Assembly: GCA_025922715.1 (NCBI GenBank)
Contig: JAICHH010000004.1
Location: 1-31,691, forward strand
DNA: 31,691 nt
Source: Nitrososphaeraceae archaeon
GTDB taxonomy: Archaea; Thermoproteota; Nitrososphaeria; Nitrososphaerales; Nitrososphaeraceae
Direction of reading: 5' to 3'
Both the position numbers and the translations under genes were made by a program. Positions 1 to 8,768 of the stretch are shown here, piece after piece (the stretch's first letter is position 1; every line of letters starts with the position of its first letter). Under the pieces are notes generated by a model. It ran no database searches. It was not told where the DNA came from and saw only the letters and a program-made list of their open reading frames with translations.

Positions 1-345
1 ACCCTAATAGTTATAATAACAGCCATCTTAGTTCGCAACCGATGTTGCTTTTAAAAAGACCTTAGAGTGGGAAATTTAATGAGTAATAAAGACAATATGA
101 GACAATCATAGAAAAAGGCGTATAATGTCTTACGTAAACAATGGCTCTTTTTACTTGAGTACCAATTAAATTGATTCTGTTGCAATTAATTATCCAAAAT
201 TAAAAACATGGAAAATGATGATGAGATGTCATCTGATATAATCCCTATGGAACTATCAATCAACATCAACAAAAAATTTTTAATTGTATTTAACATACAA
301 TTCGGCAGATAGATTAATAAAATATAAAAAAATTATCCCTTAGAA
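1..345. other. Non-coding stretch before the NUDIX gene
   Basis: AT-rich sequence with stops in all frames and no convincing gene. An A/T-rich patch around 315-331, just before the NUDIX start codon, may include its promoter, but no clear TATA box stands out. No tRNA-like or repeat structure was recognised. Confidence 0.5.
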
Positions 346-924
346 ATGCTAAAAAATGCACCAAATGGATGGAAAATTCTTGATTATGAAAGAAATGTCT
401 ATTCAAACGAATATATCCAGTTATATGAAGATTTACTGGACATTAATGGTTTTAAAAAGATATACATTCGAGGAAAAAGAAAAAACTTTTCTACAGTTGT
501 CCCTTTCCTTTCTGTAGATAAAATCTTAGTGATTAAAAGTTATAGACATTTAGTTGATTCACTACAATTTGAGATTCCTTCCGGATATATTGAGGATGGT
601 GAATCTCCTAAGGATGCTGCAATGCGTGAATTCAAAGAAGAAACTGGTTATAGCGCCAATAAGATTTTATTTGTAGGAGAATATACTCTTGATTATTCTA
701 TGTTTGAACAAAAAGGTTACATATTTGCAGCTTATGACCTTGTACAAAATCAACAACAACAACTAGGATTAATGGAAAGTATCAAAATTGAATCATTAAC
801 TATAGATCATGTCAAAGAAATGCTTTTTAATGGAAAAATTTTAAATGCTGCATCTATCATTGCGTTATATAGATCTCTTGATTTTCACGAAAAAATTAAA
901 AGTAAAAATAGTTTTAATGATTAA
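346..924 (+). CDS. NUDIX hydrolase, ADP-ribose pyrophosphatase-like
   Basis: The protein has 192 residues. A complete NUDIX box runs from about residue 80 to 102 and fits G-x5-E-x7-R-E-U-x-E-E-x-G-U exactly: G80, E86, R94-E95, E98-E99, G101. The sequence before it (FEIPSGYIEDGES) is typical of the ADP-ribose/nucleotide-sugar pyrophosphatase branch, which splits a nucleoside diphosphate linked to another group using Mg2+. The exact substrate cannot be read from the sequence. The 3' end overlaps the convergent aminotransferase gene by 11 bases. It starts with ATG and has no operon partner in the window. The family call is secure; the ADP-ribose assignment is inference. Confidence 0.88.
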   Translation: MLKNAPNGWKILDYERNVYSNEYIQLYEDLLDINGFKKIYIRGKRKNFSTVVPFLSVDKILVIKSYRHLVDSLQFEIPSGYIEDGESPKDAAMREFKEETGYSANKILFVGEYTLDYSMFEQKGYIFAAYDLVQNQQQQLGLMESIKIESLTIDHVKEMLFNGKILNAASIIALYRSLDFHEKIKSKNSFND

Positions 925-2122
925 TCTCTTTTAAAACCTTTTCAAAAATATCCAATCCTTTTGAGATTTCTTCATCAGTAATTACAAGTGGGGGGAATAT
1001 TCTAATAGTTTTAATACCGGAAGGAATAACTAAGAGTTTATTCTTAAATAGTCTCTTAATAACATCGTTTCTAATCTCTTTTTTATTAAACTCGACTCCC
1101 AACATTAATCCTAGCCCTCTAACATCAATTATTGTATCATATCTATTTTTTAAATCATTTAGACATTTTGTTAAAAATTTTCCAGATTCATTTACTTTTT
1201 CTAAGATTTTTCCTTTACGAATAATATCAAGTGTTTTTATTCCAATAGCCATATCGATTCTGCTACCACCTCCCCACGTACTAGATAATACTCCGGGTTT
1301 ACTTGGTTCAAACTTTTTATCAAAAACTACCGCGCCAACTTGTAGTGCTTTTGCAATTGTGACAATAGCTGGTTTGATATCATAATATTGATATGTCCAC
1401 CATTTTCCTGTTCTTCCTAATCCAGATTGGACTTCGTCTATAATAAGTGGTATATCATATTTTATAGATGCTTTATAAAGATTGTTAACAAATTTTTTAC
1501 TGGCTACATTTACTCCTCCTTCTCCTTGAATTAATTCTATAATAATAAAAGAAAGTTTATATTCACTAGCTATTTTTTGAATAATGTCTATTTCAGGATC
1601 ATCATCTGAAATACAAAATTTTATTCTCTTTGCTGGGATTTCAGGAAAATTAATCTTCTGCACATCTTTACTAAATGTAAAAGCAAGTGCACCTAAGGTT
1701 CGTCCATGAAATGCATTTATACAGGCAATCCCAGGTAATGGACCATTTCGTCTATAAGCAAGTTTAATTGCATTCTCTACTGCTTCTGCACCACTGTTTA
1801 TAAAAAAAACTTTTGAATTTGGATTGCTAATTGACAGTAATTTTTCGGCTAGTTGACAATGCTCTTCACAATAAAAATCCTGTCCTGCTATTTTGTGTGC
1901 GCCTGTACCTACATATCTTTTTATAATCTCATTAAGTTCTGGGTGATTATAACCTAATGGACAAGATGCAATATTAGAAGTAAAATCTAAATATTGTTCT
2001 CCATCTACATCTTCCAGGTAACATCCTTGCCCATCCTTAATCACTAAAGGATAGACAAATGTTGAATTATATACAAGTTTATTTATTTTTTTTACTATTG
2101 ATAAAGACTTTTTCCTCGTCAT
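914..2122 (-). CDS. Class III PLP aminotransferase (ornithine/lysine/GABA type)
   Basis: The open frame extends to a TTG at 2158. I choose the ATG at 2122 (402 residues) because a TATA-like element lies about 22 bases upstream, which suits a leaderless message. Counting from the TTG, the phosphate-binding NSGAEAVENA is near 121-130, the PLP aspartate sits in LIIDEVQSGLGRTG (D241) and the Schiff-base lysine in TIAKALQVGA (K270). The following STWGGGSRIDM resembles lysine-epsilon and ornithine-delta aminotransferases more than acetylornithine enzymes. It is divergent from a P5C dehydrogenase, which fits an omega-transaminase that makes glutamate semialdehyde from ornithine. The substrate (ornithine, lysine or 4-aminobutyrate) is inferred from context. 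Confidence 0.85.
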   Translation of the reverse strand: MTRKKSLSIVKKINKLVYNSTFVYPLVIKDGQGCYLEDVDGEQYLDFTSNIASCPLGYNHPELNEIIKRYVGTGAHKIAGQDFYCEEHCQLAEKLLSISNPNSKVFFINSGAEAVENAIKLAYRRNGPLPGIACINAFHGRTLGALAFTFSKDVQKINFPEIPAKRIKFCISDDDPEIDIIQKIASEYKLSFIIIELIQGEGGVNVASKKFVNNLYKASIKYDIPLIIDEVQSGLGRTGKWWTYQYYDIKPAIVTIAKALQVGAVVFDKKFEPSKPGVLSSTWGGGSRIDMAIGIKTLDIIRKGKILEKVNESGKFLTKCLNDLKNRYDTIIDVRGLGLMLGVEFNKKEIRNDVIKRLFKNKLLVIPSGIKTIRIFPPLVITDEEISKGLDIFEKVLKEINH

Positions 2123-2138
2123 AATATGACTATGGTGA

Positions 2139-2148
2139 TTTTTATAAT
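2139..2148 (-). promoter_or_regulatory. TATA-like box of the aminotransferase gene
   Basis: On the minus strand this reads ATTATAAAAA. It lies about 22 bases before the ATG at 2122, the spacing expected of an archaeal TATA box on a leaderless or near-leaderless transcript. It supports 2122 rather than the TTG at 2158, which would put the box downstream of the start. Confidence 0.5.
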
Positions 2149-2191
2149 GGCAGGTCAATCAATTGGAATAAGGGTAATTGATAATAAATTG

Positions 2192-2202
2192 TTTAATAAA
2201 TA
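2192..2202 (+). promoter_or_regulatory. TATA-like box of the P5C dehydrogenase gene
   Basis: TTTAATAAATA is centred about 25 bases before the ATG at 2221, so transcription would begin at or next to the start codon. With the box on the other strand at 2139-2148 it makes a compact divergent promoter region of under 100 bases. Any regulator bound there could control both genes. Confidence 0.5.
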
Positions 2203-2220
2203 TAAGATCTATATATTTAT

Positions 2221-3795
2221 ATGAAATTTATAAATGAACTAACGTATGAAAATTATATCAAAAGAAATCAGGAGCATGTATTCCATAATAAATTTGATAT
2301 TGCAGTTGAATCTATAAAAAAAGAATTTAACAATAACGATTACCCCATTATTATAAATAATGAAAAAATATACACTAAAGATAAATATAAACATTTATCA
2401 CCAGTTGACCGACGCATCAAACTTGGATATGTTTCCAAGATATCAGATCAACTAATAAATAAAGCTATTGAGTCATCGTATCATGCATTCAAGGACTGGA
2501 GTAAACTTGATTATAAAAAGAGGATTTTGATTCTTAAAAAAGCAGCAAATACTATCCGATCTAATAAATTTCACCTAGCAGCCCTATTAACATTTGAAAA
2601 TGGGAAAAATAGATATGAATCAATTGCTGATATTGATGAAGCAATAGATTTTATAAATTATTATTGTATTGATATGCTCAACAATAAAGGATATGTTACT
2701 AAACATAATATACTAGAAAAAAAACCGGAAAATATTAGTGTCATGAAACCTTATGGTGTTTGGGCTATAATATCACCTTTTAATTTTCCTGCTGCTATTT
2801 TTGTAGGAATGAATATTGGTGCAATTATTACGGGTAATACTGCAGTTGCAAAACCAGCAAGTAATACTCCTCTTATAGGATACAAAATCGTAGAAATAAT
2901 GATAGAATCCGGTCTACCACCAGGTGTATTAAATTATATTACCGGAGATGGTGCTAAAATAGGAAAAATCATAATTAATAACGATAAGATTTCAGGCATA
3001 GTTTTTACAGGTTCCAAAGATGTTGGATATATTCTTTATAAAAATTCTGCTAATATAAAACCTAGACCAATAATCGCAGAATTAGGGGGAAAAAATCCAA
3101 CCATTGTTACGAAAACTGCAGATTTGGACAAAGCTGTAGAAGGAGTAATCCGATCTGCTTTTTCCTATGCAGGACAAAAATGCAGTGCATGTTCAAGAGT
3201 TTATGTTCATAAAAAGGTAAAGAAAGAATTTATTGAGAAATTAATATCAAATGTTAAAAAAATCAATGTAGAAAATTCTGATAAAAGAAATTGCGATTTA
3301 GGTCCGTTGATTAACTCTAATTCCTTTCAAAACTTTAAGAAATATGTAAATATAGCTTCAAAAGAAGGAAAAATTCTCTATGGAGGAAAAGTTATAGAGG
3401 AAGGTAATTTAAAATATGGATATTATGTTAGTCCTACCATAGTAAACGGGCTACCTTTTGATAATATCCTTTTACAGAAGGAGTTATTCTTGCCCTTTCT
3501 ATGTATTAAGGAATTCAACCAATTTTTTGAAGCTCTAGATCAGTGTAATAATTCTGAATACGGATTAACAGCTGGAATTTATACAAAAGATAAAAAAGAG
3601 ATAAATGATTTTTTAAATAATATAGAATCCGGAGTGGTTTACGTAAATAGACCTAAAAGTTCGACTACAGGTGCTCTTGTAGGAAATCAATCTTTTGGGG
3701 GCTGGAAAAACTCTGGTTTTTCAGGAAAAGGAACAGGGGGGAAATATTATCTTACGCAATTTATGCGGGAACAAAGTCAGACAATAGTAGAATAA
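2221..3795 (+). CDS. L-glutamate gamma-semialdehyde (P5C) dehydrogenase
   Basis: An aldehyde dehydrogenase of 524 residues, close to the stand-alone P5C dehydrogenase length. It oxidises glutamate semialdehyde, the open form of 1-pyrroline-5-carboxylate, to glutamate with NAD+. Visible residues are the oxyanion Asn in SPFNFP (N188), the cofactor loop FTGSKDVG (about 262-269), the general base Glu in IAELGGKNP (E287) and the catalytic Cys in GQKCSACSR (C321). The GQKCSACSR form is typical of RocA/PutA-type P5C dehydrogenases. Its substrate could come from the divergent aminotransferase (from ornithine) or from the proline dehydrogenase at 10275-11216, so it is the shared final step. Confidence 0.9.
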   Translation: MKFINELTYENYIKRNQEHVFHNKFDIAVESIKKEFNNNDYPIIINNEKIYTKDKYKHLSPVDRRIKLGYVSKISDQLINKAIESSYHAFKDWSKLDYKKRILILKKAANTIRSNKFHLAALLTFENGKNRYESIADIDEAIDFINYYCIDMLNNKGYVTKHNILEKKPENISVMKPYGVWAIISPFNFPAAIFVGMNIGAIITGNTAVAKPASNTPLIGYKIVEIMIESGLPPGVLNYITGDGAKIGKIIINNDKISGIVFTGSKDVGYILYKNSANIKPRPIIAELGGKNPTIVTKTADLDKAVEGVIRSAFSYAGQKCSACSRVYVHKKVKKEFIEKLISNVKKINVENSDKRNCDLGPLINSNSFQNFKKYVNIASKEGKILYGGKVIEEGNLKYGYYVSPTIVNGLPFDNILLQKELFLPFLCIKEFNQFFEALDQCNNSEYGLTAGIYTKDKKEINDFLNNIESGVVYVNRPKSSTTGALVGNQSFGGWKNSGFSGKGTGGKYYLTQFMREQSQTIVE

Positions 3796-4140
3796 AAATA
3801 CCTTTAATAACCATAATCGTTATGGCATGTAAACTCTAAAATTTTACTTCAGGAAGTTATGTAATAGAGTTAACACGTCGATACAAGAATTTGAGTAATA
3901 CATTAAATTTTTACTGATTTTTCAATACTAATTGAACACCAATTATTTTTTTGTCTTTACTATAAATTATCATATACACACTTACGTCAATGATAAAAAC
4001 AGTCTTAATTGATCGTTATTCTGTATCCTTTCCCTAGGACTGATATTGTTGTTGTAGAAGTCGACCTTTAAATATTATCATTTTAGCATTAGTTTAAAAT
4101 TATATACTTATAAATCCATATGTATATAACAAACTTCTTA
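3796..4140. other. Non-coding stretch with a small hairpin
   Basis: No coding potential was found on either strand. A perfect 6-bp inverted repeat, CCATAATCGTTATGG, lies at 3811-3825, 15 bases past the P5C dehydrogenase stop. It has no following T run, so a terminator role is weak. The right end carries the promoter of the membrane-protein gene. Confidence 0.45.
4107..4115 (+). promoter_or_regulatory. TATA-like box of the membrane-protein gene
   Basis: CTTATAAAT is centred about 30 bases before the ATG at 4141. It sits only about 9 bases before the alternative ATG at 4120, so it favours 4141 as the true start. Confidence 0.4.
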
Positions 4141-4698
4141 ATGAATATTAAACGACCTATTGGGATAACAATAATTTCGATTTTAATATTTCTCAATGGT
4201 TCATTTCTACTATTTAGTGGGATAGTAGCTTTTTTTCTTGCCTCAAATTTTGTTGGTAGTTTAGACAGCCTTGATCTGCTTGCTTCTAATTTTGCAGAAA
4301 CAAATAATACTAATTTTAGTAATATTAATTCTAATGCGATCAAAAATTTTAATTACTTTCTTTATTTTATAGCAGTTAGTATAACTTTATTTTCCTTAAT
4401 TCATTTTGTAATATCCTATGGGCTTTTAAAAGGCAAGTCATGGGCACGTACTACTACTCTAATAATATCTTTTATGTCCTTAGTAGGTAATAGTTTGATG
4501 ATTCTGACCGTATTAAGTTTGTTGACCGTAGTTGAATCCATTTTCAATAGTCCGTCTATATTATTTGGAAATATTTTGACTATAATAATAAATACTTTAA
4601 TAATATATTATCTTTTAAGAAAAGAAGTTAAAGATTATTTCTACTTTAGGTCTAGCAATAAATCATTCTTTTCTTCATCTTTTGATGAACTACGTTAA
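4141..4698 (+). CDS. Four-helix membrane protein of unknown function
   Basis: From the ATG at 4141 the protein has 185 residues; an upstream ATG at 4120 adds seven. It opens with NIKRPIGITIISILIF, a charged tip leading into a helix, as in several small archaeal membrane-protein families with an RPIGxT opening. Four hydrophobic segments are visible at about residues 8-33, 66-92, 104-129 and 140-160, with a Ser/Asn-rich loop between helices 1 and 2. There are no catalytic motifs. The tail is polar and Ser-rich. I do not recognise a specific function. Confidence 0.7.
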   Translation: MNIKRPIGITIISILIFLNGSFLLFSGIVAFFLASNFVGSLDSLDLLASNFAETNNTNFSNINSNAIKNFNYFLYFIAVSITLFSLIHFVISYGLLKGKSWARTTTLIISFMSLVGNSLMILTVLSLLTVVESIFNSPSILFGNILTIIINTLIIYYLLRKEVKDYFYFRSSNKSFFSSSFDELR

Positions 4699-4738
4699 AT
4701 AAATAATTAATAATGTATTAACCCATGGTTATTTAAAG

Positions 4739-5266
4739 TTAGACCTTCACTAATTCATTTTGAACTATTTCTTTTACTCTTTGATCAATTTTTAAAAAAA
4801 GTTCATGCATCTCATTCTTATTTAAATATGATAAATGATCAACAAAATCCTTTTCCCATACATTTTCTGCTTGTATTTTGTTTCCACTTAAATCTATTCT
4901 ATATCTATTCCTCAATGCGATATGAGCAAAATCATCTTTTAATGAACCATGAAAATGCCAAATAAATGGTGGTATAGTAACAACATCTCCATGTTCAAGT
5001 ATAATTGTTTTCGCAGGTACTTCAAGATTTTCAATATTATTCCCTTCAAATAGACATAAAATTCCTTTTCCATTCGTCGTAATTAGGATTTGTTCAGTTT
5101 CATGAAAGTGTAAAGTAGTTAAAGCACCTTTTTTAAAAAATACATGATACATTTCATGTTCAATTGAATTATTCTGATTCAAAACCTCTATCATAACAAC
5201 CTCTCCTCTAAAATAGTCAGTATTAATCTCTTTTTTTTGTGAAAAAAAAATATTTTCCTTAGACAA
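4739..5266 (-). CDS. Single-domain cupin protein
   Basis: The open frame begins at a TTG and encodes 175 residues. The cupin metal site is visible as LHFHETEQ, then TTNGKG, and the second motif GDVVTIPPFIWHFHG, giving His ligands in both conserved strands. Such proteins bind a metal and range from small sugar or acid isomerases to ligand sensors; the substrate is unknown. A TATA-like AT patch near 5285-5295 suits the TTG. However, a purine-rich AGGAGAGG just before an internal ATG at 5194 suits a shorter 151-residue form, so the start is uncertain. Confidence 0.75.
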   Translation of the reverse strand: MSKENIFFSQKKEINTDYFRGEVVMIEVLNQNNSIEHEMYHVFFKKGALTTLHFHETEQILITTNGKGILCLFEGNNIENLEVPAKTIILEHGDVVTIPPFIWHFHGSLKDDFAHIALRNRYRIDLSGNKIQAENVWEKDFVDHLSYLNKNEMHELFLKIDQRVKEIVQNELVKV

Positions 5267-5887
5267 TACTTTAAGCTTAATTTTTAAGTATATTAAGTAT
5301 TATATTGAAATAGTAAAGTAAAATATAATAATGAATAAAACAATTGAGATTCATATAATTCTAATCCTGCTTTTTGATATGTAATTTACTTCAACATTTT
5401 ATACTATTTTATTTATAGTTAAAAATAACTCTATTATTATATTTATTGAAACTGATATTTGGTTAACATTATGTACATAAATTTTTCATTATAAAGGTAT
5501 TATAGTAATTGAATAATTATTTTGATAAAATTATTTCGATACTATCTTTTGAAAATATACCTATTGAAAAAGTATTATAAATCCTGTGCAAATTTTGTAA
5601 AATTAATCAAAACTAACATATTTTATAAAAAAGATATATGCATAAGCACAAATATTCAGTATAAAATAACTACCATTTATCATAGCATCTTGTCAATTAT
5701 CTAATTCATATACTCATTGAGTTATATCTTGGAGTGATTAAAGATTAAAAAATAAATCTATTACAATAAAATATCAATTGTCATTAATATTTTTATTGTT
5801 TTATTAATAGTACAACCAAGATGAGATTTTTTATAACTGATAGCATGATTTAGATATAATTATAATGAATTTCGCCGGGAGATTCCT

Positions 5888-5919
5888 ACTAGTTCAACAA
5901 TTATCACCTAGCAACTAGT
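5888..5919. repeat. 7-bp inverted repeat upstream of the ureohydrolase
   Basis: ACTAGTT at 5888-5894 is the exact reverse complement of AACTAGT at 5913-5919, with an 18-base gap. It ends 54 bases before the ureohydrolase start codon in an otherwise featureless AT stretch. It could be an operator for a dimeric regulator or a leader hairpin; neither is shown. Confidence 0.45.
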
Positions 5920-5965
5920 TCCAGATTTGTTTTTCAAAAAGTTGAAATAATGATCAGTAATAATT

Positions 5966-5971
5966 GAGGTG
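5966..5971 (+). promoter_or_regulatory. Shine-Dalgarno-like site before the ureohydrolase
   Basis: GAGGTG matches the complement of the 16S rRNA 3' end and is followed by AT and the ATG at 5974. The spacing is unusually short. Many genes nearby look leaderless, so this gene may have a real leader, consistent with the inverted repeat further upstream. Confidence 0.4.
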
Positions 5972-5973
5972 AT

Positions 5974-6840
5974 ATGCACTATTCTAATGTTACTAATATT
6001 AATGAATCAAATATTGTATTATTAGGAGTACCAGATGAATCTAAATCTAAAGCTTCCAGAAAAGGAACAAGAAATGGCCCCAATCAATTAAGAAAAGCAC
6101 TATTCCATTCAGAATATTTTAAGAGATCAGGTAAACTGATACCAATCTGTCCAATAAAAGGGAGCTTATCTACAAAAAAAGTTTTAGATATAGGAAATGT
6201 ACAGAGAAAAAATTTATATTCTCAAATTTGTACACTTATTTCACAGGGTAAAATTCCGATTGTTATAGGAGGAGATCATTCACTAACTACTACCATGTTA
6301 CATGCCATAAAAACCTGTACGAAAAAAGAAATAAATTTGATCTATTTTGATGCTCACCCAGATTTTGTAACATCTACTAAGGATTACTACGGGTCAGTTA
6401 TCAGTGATTCTATTGGTTGTATAGATATTAAGAAAAGTGTGTTTGTAGGTATTCGTGCATGTGAACCAGAAGAGTTATTTAATATTCGGAAATATGGAGC
6501 AAATATTATTGATCCAATTGATATTCAAGAGTATGGTTCAAAAAAAATTCTCAAAAAGATAATTCAAATATGTACAAATAAATCTAATAATAATATTTAT
6601 ATGTCCATAGATCTAGACTGTTTAGACCCTGCTTTTGCACCAGGAGTTTCAGTTCCAACTCCATGTGGGATTAATCCGTTAGAACTCATATTCTTTATCA
6701 AAAAAATATTAACAAAAAACAAAATAATTGGATGTGATATCGTAGAATTGTCTCCTTCTTTTGATATTAATAATATTACTGCTAACTTTGCTGCTCGATT
6801 ATTTAAAGAAATTTTAGGTTCTATAAAAGTAGAATCTTAA
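5974..6840 (+). CDS. Arginase/agmatinase-family ureohydrolase
   Basis: The protein has 288 residues, the normal family size. The binuclear Mn2+ ligands are all present: GGDHS (H102), YFDAHPD (D126, H128, D130) and SIDLDCLDPAFAPG (D213, D215). The family hydrolyses a guanidino group and releases urea. The D213 motif resembles agmatinase, whose product is putrescine, but arginase or another guanidino substrate is possible. Oddly, where arginases and agmatinases carry a conserved HG pair used for proton shuttling or substrate binding, this protein seems to read YYG (about 138-140). Nearby ornithine/proline catabolic genes favour a catabolic role. The specific substrate is inference. Confidence 0.85.
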   Translation: MHYSNVTNINESNIVLLGVPDESKSKASRKGTRNGPNQLRKALFHSEYFKRSGKLIPICPIKGSLSTKKVLDIGNVQRKNLYSQICTLISQGKIPIVIGGDHSLTTTMLHAIKTCTKKEINLIYFDAHPDFVTSTKDYYGSVISDSIGCIDIKKSVFVGIRACEPEELFNIRKYGANIIDPIDIQEYGSKKILKKIIQICTNKSNNNIYMSIDLDCLDPAFAPGVSVPTPCGINPLELIFFIKKILTKNKIIGCDIVELSPSFDINNITANFAARLFKEILGSIKVES

Positions 6841-6981
6841 CTCTAAATTAGTAACAAAATTACTTGAAATTGAAAACAGATATATCAGTATTCATTAAAT
6901 GATATTTAATAGATTATATAATTATAATCAATGTTTACAATTATTTCAAGTTCATACAGTTGAAAAACAATTAAAAGCTAT

Positions 6982-8250
6982 TTAATATGCACTATATTCA
7001 CTTCCAAGAATTTCACAAGCTATTTTTAATTCCAAAACTTCATTTGCTCCTTCGTAAATAGTTGTTGCTCTAGAATCTAGGAAATGTCTAGCAACTCTTG
7101 ATGTCTTTTTATAACCTTCTGAACCAAATATTTGTACCGATCTATTAGTAACATCTACAGAAGCGTTTGTAGCATAATATTTTGCAATTGCTGATAATCT
7201 ATCGCATTCATTCCGTAGATCAGAATATTGTTTGTTTTTTCTATTAATTTTGAAGATCCATCGATTATCTTCATATTTTAAAGTATCCAAGTATATCTGA
7301 AGTTGTTGTCTGATTGTTGCAGCTTTATAAACAAGCCATTTAGTACTTTCTAAAGCAACAATTATTTTAGAAATGTGTTGTTGCACCAATTGTTTCTTTG
7401 CTAATACTGTCCCATGTTGACTTCTACTTTTAGAATACCTTATAGTCTCATTTAAACAATCTCTCATCACACCGATGGCACCTGCAGCAACGCTTAGTCT
7501 ACCGTCTATCAAAGCACTAAATGCTATGCTTAATCCACTACCAGATAATCCAAGTAAATTTTCTTTTGAAATTTTATAATTATTGAATTCTATGATTGCA
7601 TTCTTTACAGTTAACAGCCCAACTTTATTTTTAATCTCTTTTTTCTTGATTGATGATGAATTCATATCTATAATGAATGCAGAAATTTTTTTATCACTTC
7701 CTTTTTCCTTAGCGTAGGTAGTTATTGTGTTCGCAAAGGTTCCATTACCTACCCAGTGTTTTTTTCCAGATATTATGAAGTGGTCTCTACTTTCCTCAAA
7801 TGTGGTCTCGATTAATGAGGGATCACTTCCGGCATTGGGTTCTGTCAAAGCAAAACCCATTATATCTATTCCTTTAGTCGTATTAGGAAGGAATTTTTTT
7901 TTCTGTTCGTCACTTCCCCAATTTTGTAATATCATTTGTCCAATAGATGTATGACAAGAAAAAAAAGTTCTCATGGAACTTCCTTCCTCTCCAATTCTTT
8001 CTAATGCAAGCAAGTAAGTTAAAATATCATATCCTAAACCACCATATTCTGTTGAGATAGGGCAACCCAACATTCCTATTTTATTGAAAAAAGGAATAAC
8101 TTTTTCATTGAGTGACTCATTCAGGTAACTTTTTTCCTCATCTTCTCTTAATAATTTGCAAATACCATCAATTTTTTGTAAAAAAACTTTCTGATCTTTG
8201 GACAAGTCAAATTTCATTATGGAAAGGTTCGAAAAATGATAATTTTTCAT
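6982..8250 (-). CDS. Acyl-CoA dehydrogenase
   Basis: A flavoprotein of 422 residues that introduces an alpha-beta double bond into an acyl-CoA. The FAD/substrate signature GFALTEPNAGSDPS is in the middle domain. The C-terminal signature ends IYEGANEV, where the Glu (E400) is at the catalytic-base position of short- and medium-chain enzymes. Between LVYKAATIRQQ and ECDRLSAIAKYYA there are more residues than usual, forming a charged insertion in the C-terminal helical domain. A TATA-like TTTATTATAT about 25 bases upstream favours the ATG at 8250 over the internal ATG at 8217. Chain-length specificity cannot be read. It may act in acyl or amino-acid carbon breakdown. Confidence 0.88.
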   Translation of the reverse strand: MKNYHFSNLSIMKFDLSKDQKVFLQKIDGICKLLREDEEKSYLNESLNEKVIPFFNKIGMLGCPISTEYGGLGYDILTYLLALERIGEEGSSMRTFFSCHTSIGQMILQNWGSDEQKKKFLPNTTKGIDIMGFALTEPNAGSDPSLIETTFEESRDHFIISGKKHWVGNGTFANTITTYAKEKGSDKKISAFIIDMNSSSIKKKEIKNKVGLLTVKNAIIEFNNYKISKENLLGLSGSGLSIAFSALIDGRLSVAAGAIGVMRDCLNETIRYSKSRSQHGTVLAKKQLVQQHISKIIVALESTKWLVYKAATIRQQLQIYLDTLKYEDNRWIFKINRKNKQYSDLRNECDRLSAIAKYYATNASVDVTNRSVQIFGSEGYKKTSRVARHFLDSRATTIYEGANEVLELKIACEILGSEYSAY

Positions 8251-8270
8251 TTCACAAAATGTATATTATC

Positions 8271-8280
8271 ATATAATAAA
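8271..8280 (-). promoter_or_regulatory. TATA-like box of the acyl-CoA dehydrogenase gene
   Basis: On the minus strand this reads TTTATTATAT, centred about 25 bases before the ATG at 8250. The spacing fits a leaderless transcript and supports the longer N-terminus. Confidence 0.4.
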
Positions 8281-8512
8281 GATAAATGTTTTAAACAATA
8301 ATAATAGAAAAATTTGTCACATAGAATACGTCTCTAATACTTAAATTGAAATATTCAAATGTAGAGATAGGTTCGAGATATCATTGAAGATACATAAAAG
8401 ATCTACAGAATGATATACTATTGATGGTATTAACAATCCCATTTTTTCGAGCTAAAAATCGCAGCAGTCAAATTATCAGCTGCTTTCAGAGAGTAAAGTA
8501 TATTTAATATTT

Positions 8513-8656
8513 TTATTCTATAAAATATTTTTTCATTATTTTTGACATGTTTAGATTAGTTAACTTCTGAAATTCTTGAAGATGTTCATTTTTTAAATGG
8601 CGTATAGCAAATCTAACCTCTTTATTACATAATTTGCATTTGGCCTTTCCAAACAT
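8513..8656 (-). CDS. 47-residue C2H2-type mini zinc-finger protein
   Basis: A short minus-strand frame from ATG at 8656 to TAA at 8513, opening MFGKAKCKLCNKEVRFAIRH. The Cys and His residues (C7, C10, H20, H25) form C-x2-C-x9-H-x4-H, a plausible single C2H2-like zinc finger followed by a basic helical tail. It sits alone between the acyl-CoA dehydrogenase and thiC, in a gap of over 500 bases. Tiny zinc proteins are common in Thaumarchaeota, and it may be a DNA- or RNA-binding protein. The patterned Cys/His and codon-like composition support a real gene, but the function is unknown. Confidence 0.6.
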   Translation of the reverse strand: MFGKAKCKLCNKEVRFAIRHLKNEHLQEFQKLTNLNMSKIMKKYFIE

Positions 8657-8768
8657 ACTGGATAAGCTAGAGTGGTTATACTTAACTTTTCTTATTTTTT
8701 GTATAAAATATTAGATACCGAATTGAATTAAGATTATGGTTAGTGAAGATTTCTAAATTATCATTCTC

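Larger units (their letters stand above)
5267..5973. other. Long non-coding stretch upstream of the ureohydrolase
   Basis: About 700 very AT-rich bases without a believable gene. A 60-codon TTG frame at 5522-5704 has no protein-like composition. The notable structure is an inverted repeat at 5888-5919. The right end has a Shine-Dalgarno-like GAGGTG at 5966-5971 before the ureohydrolase start. Confidence 0.5.

Noticed and set aside
5522..5704. 60-codon TTG frame in the gap before the ureohydrolase
   Set aside because: Lys/Tyr/Ile-dominated composition expected of translated AT-rich non-coding DNA, no promoter and no motif.
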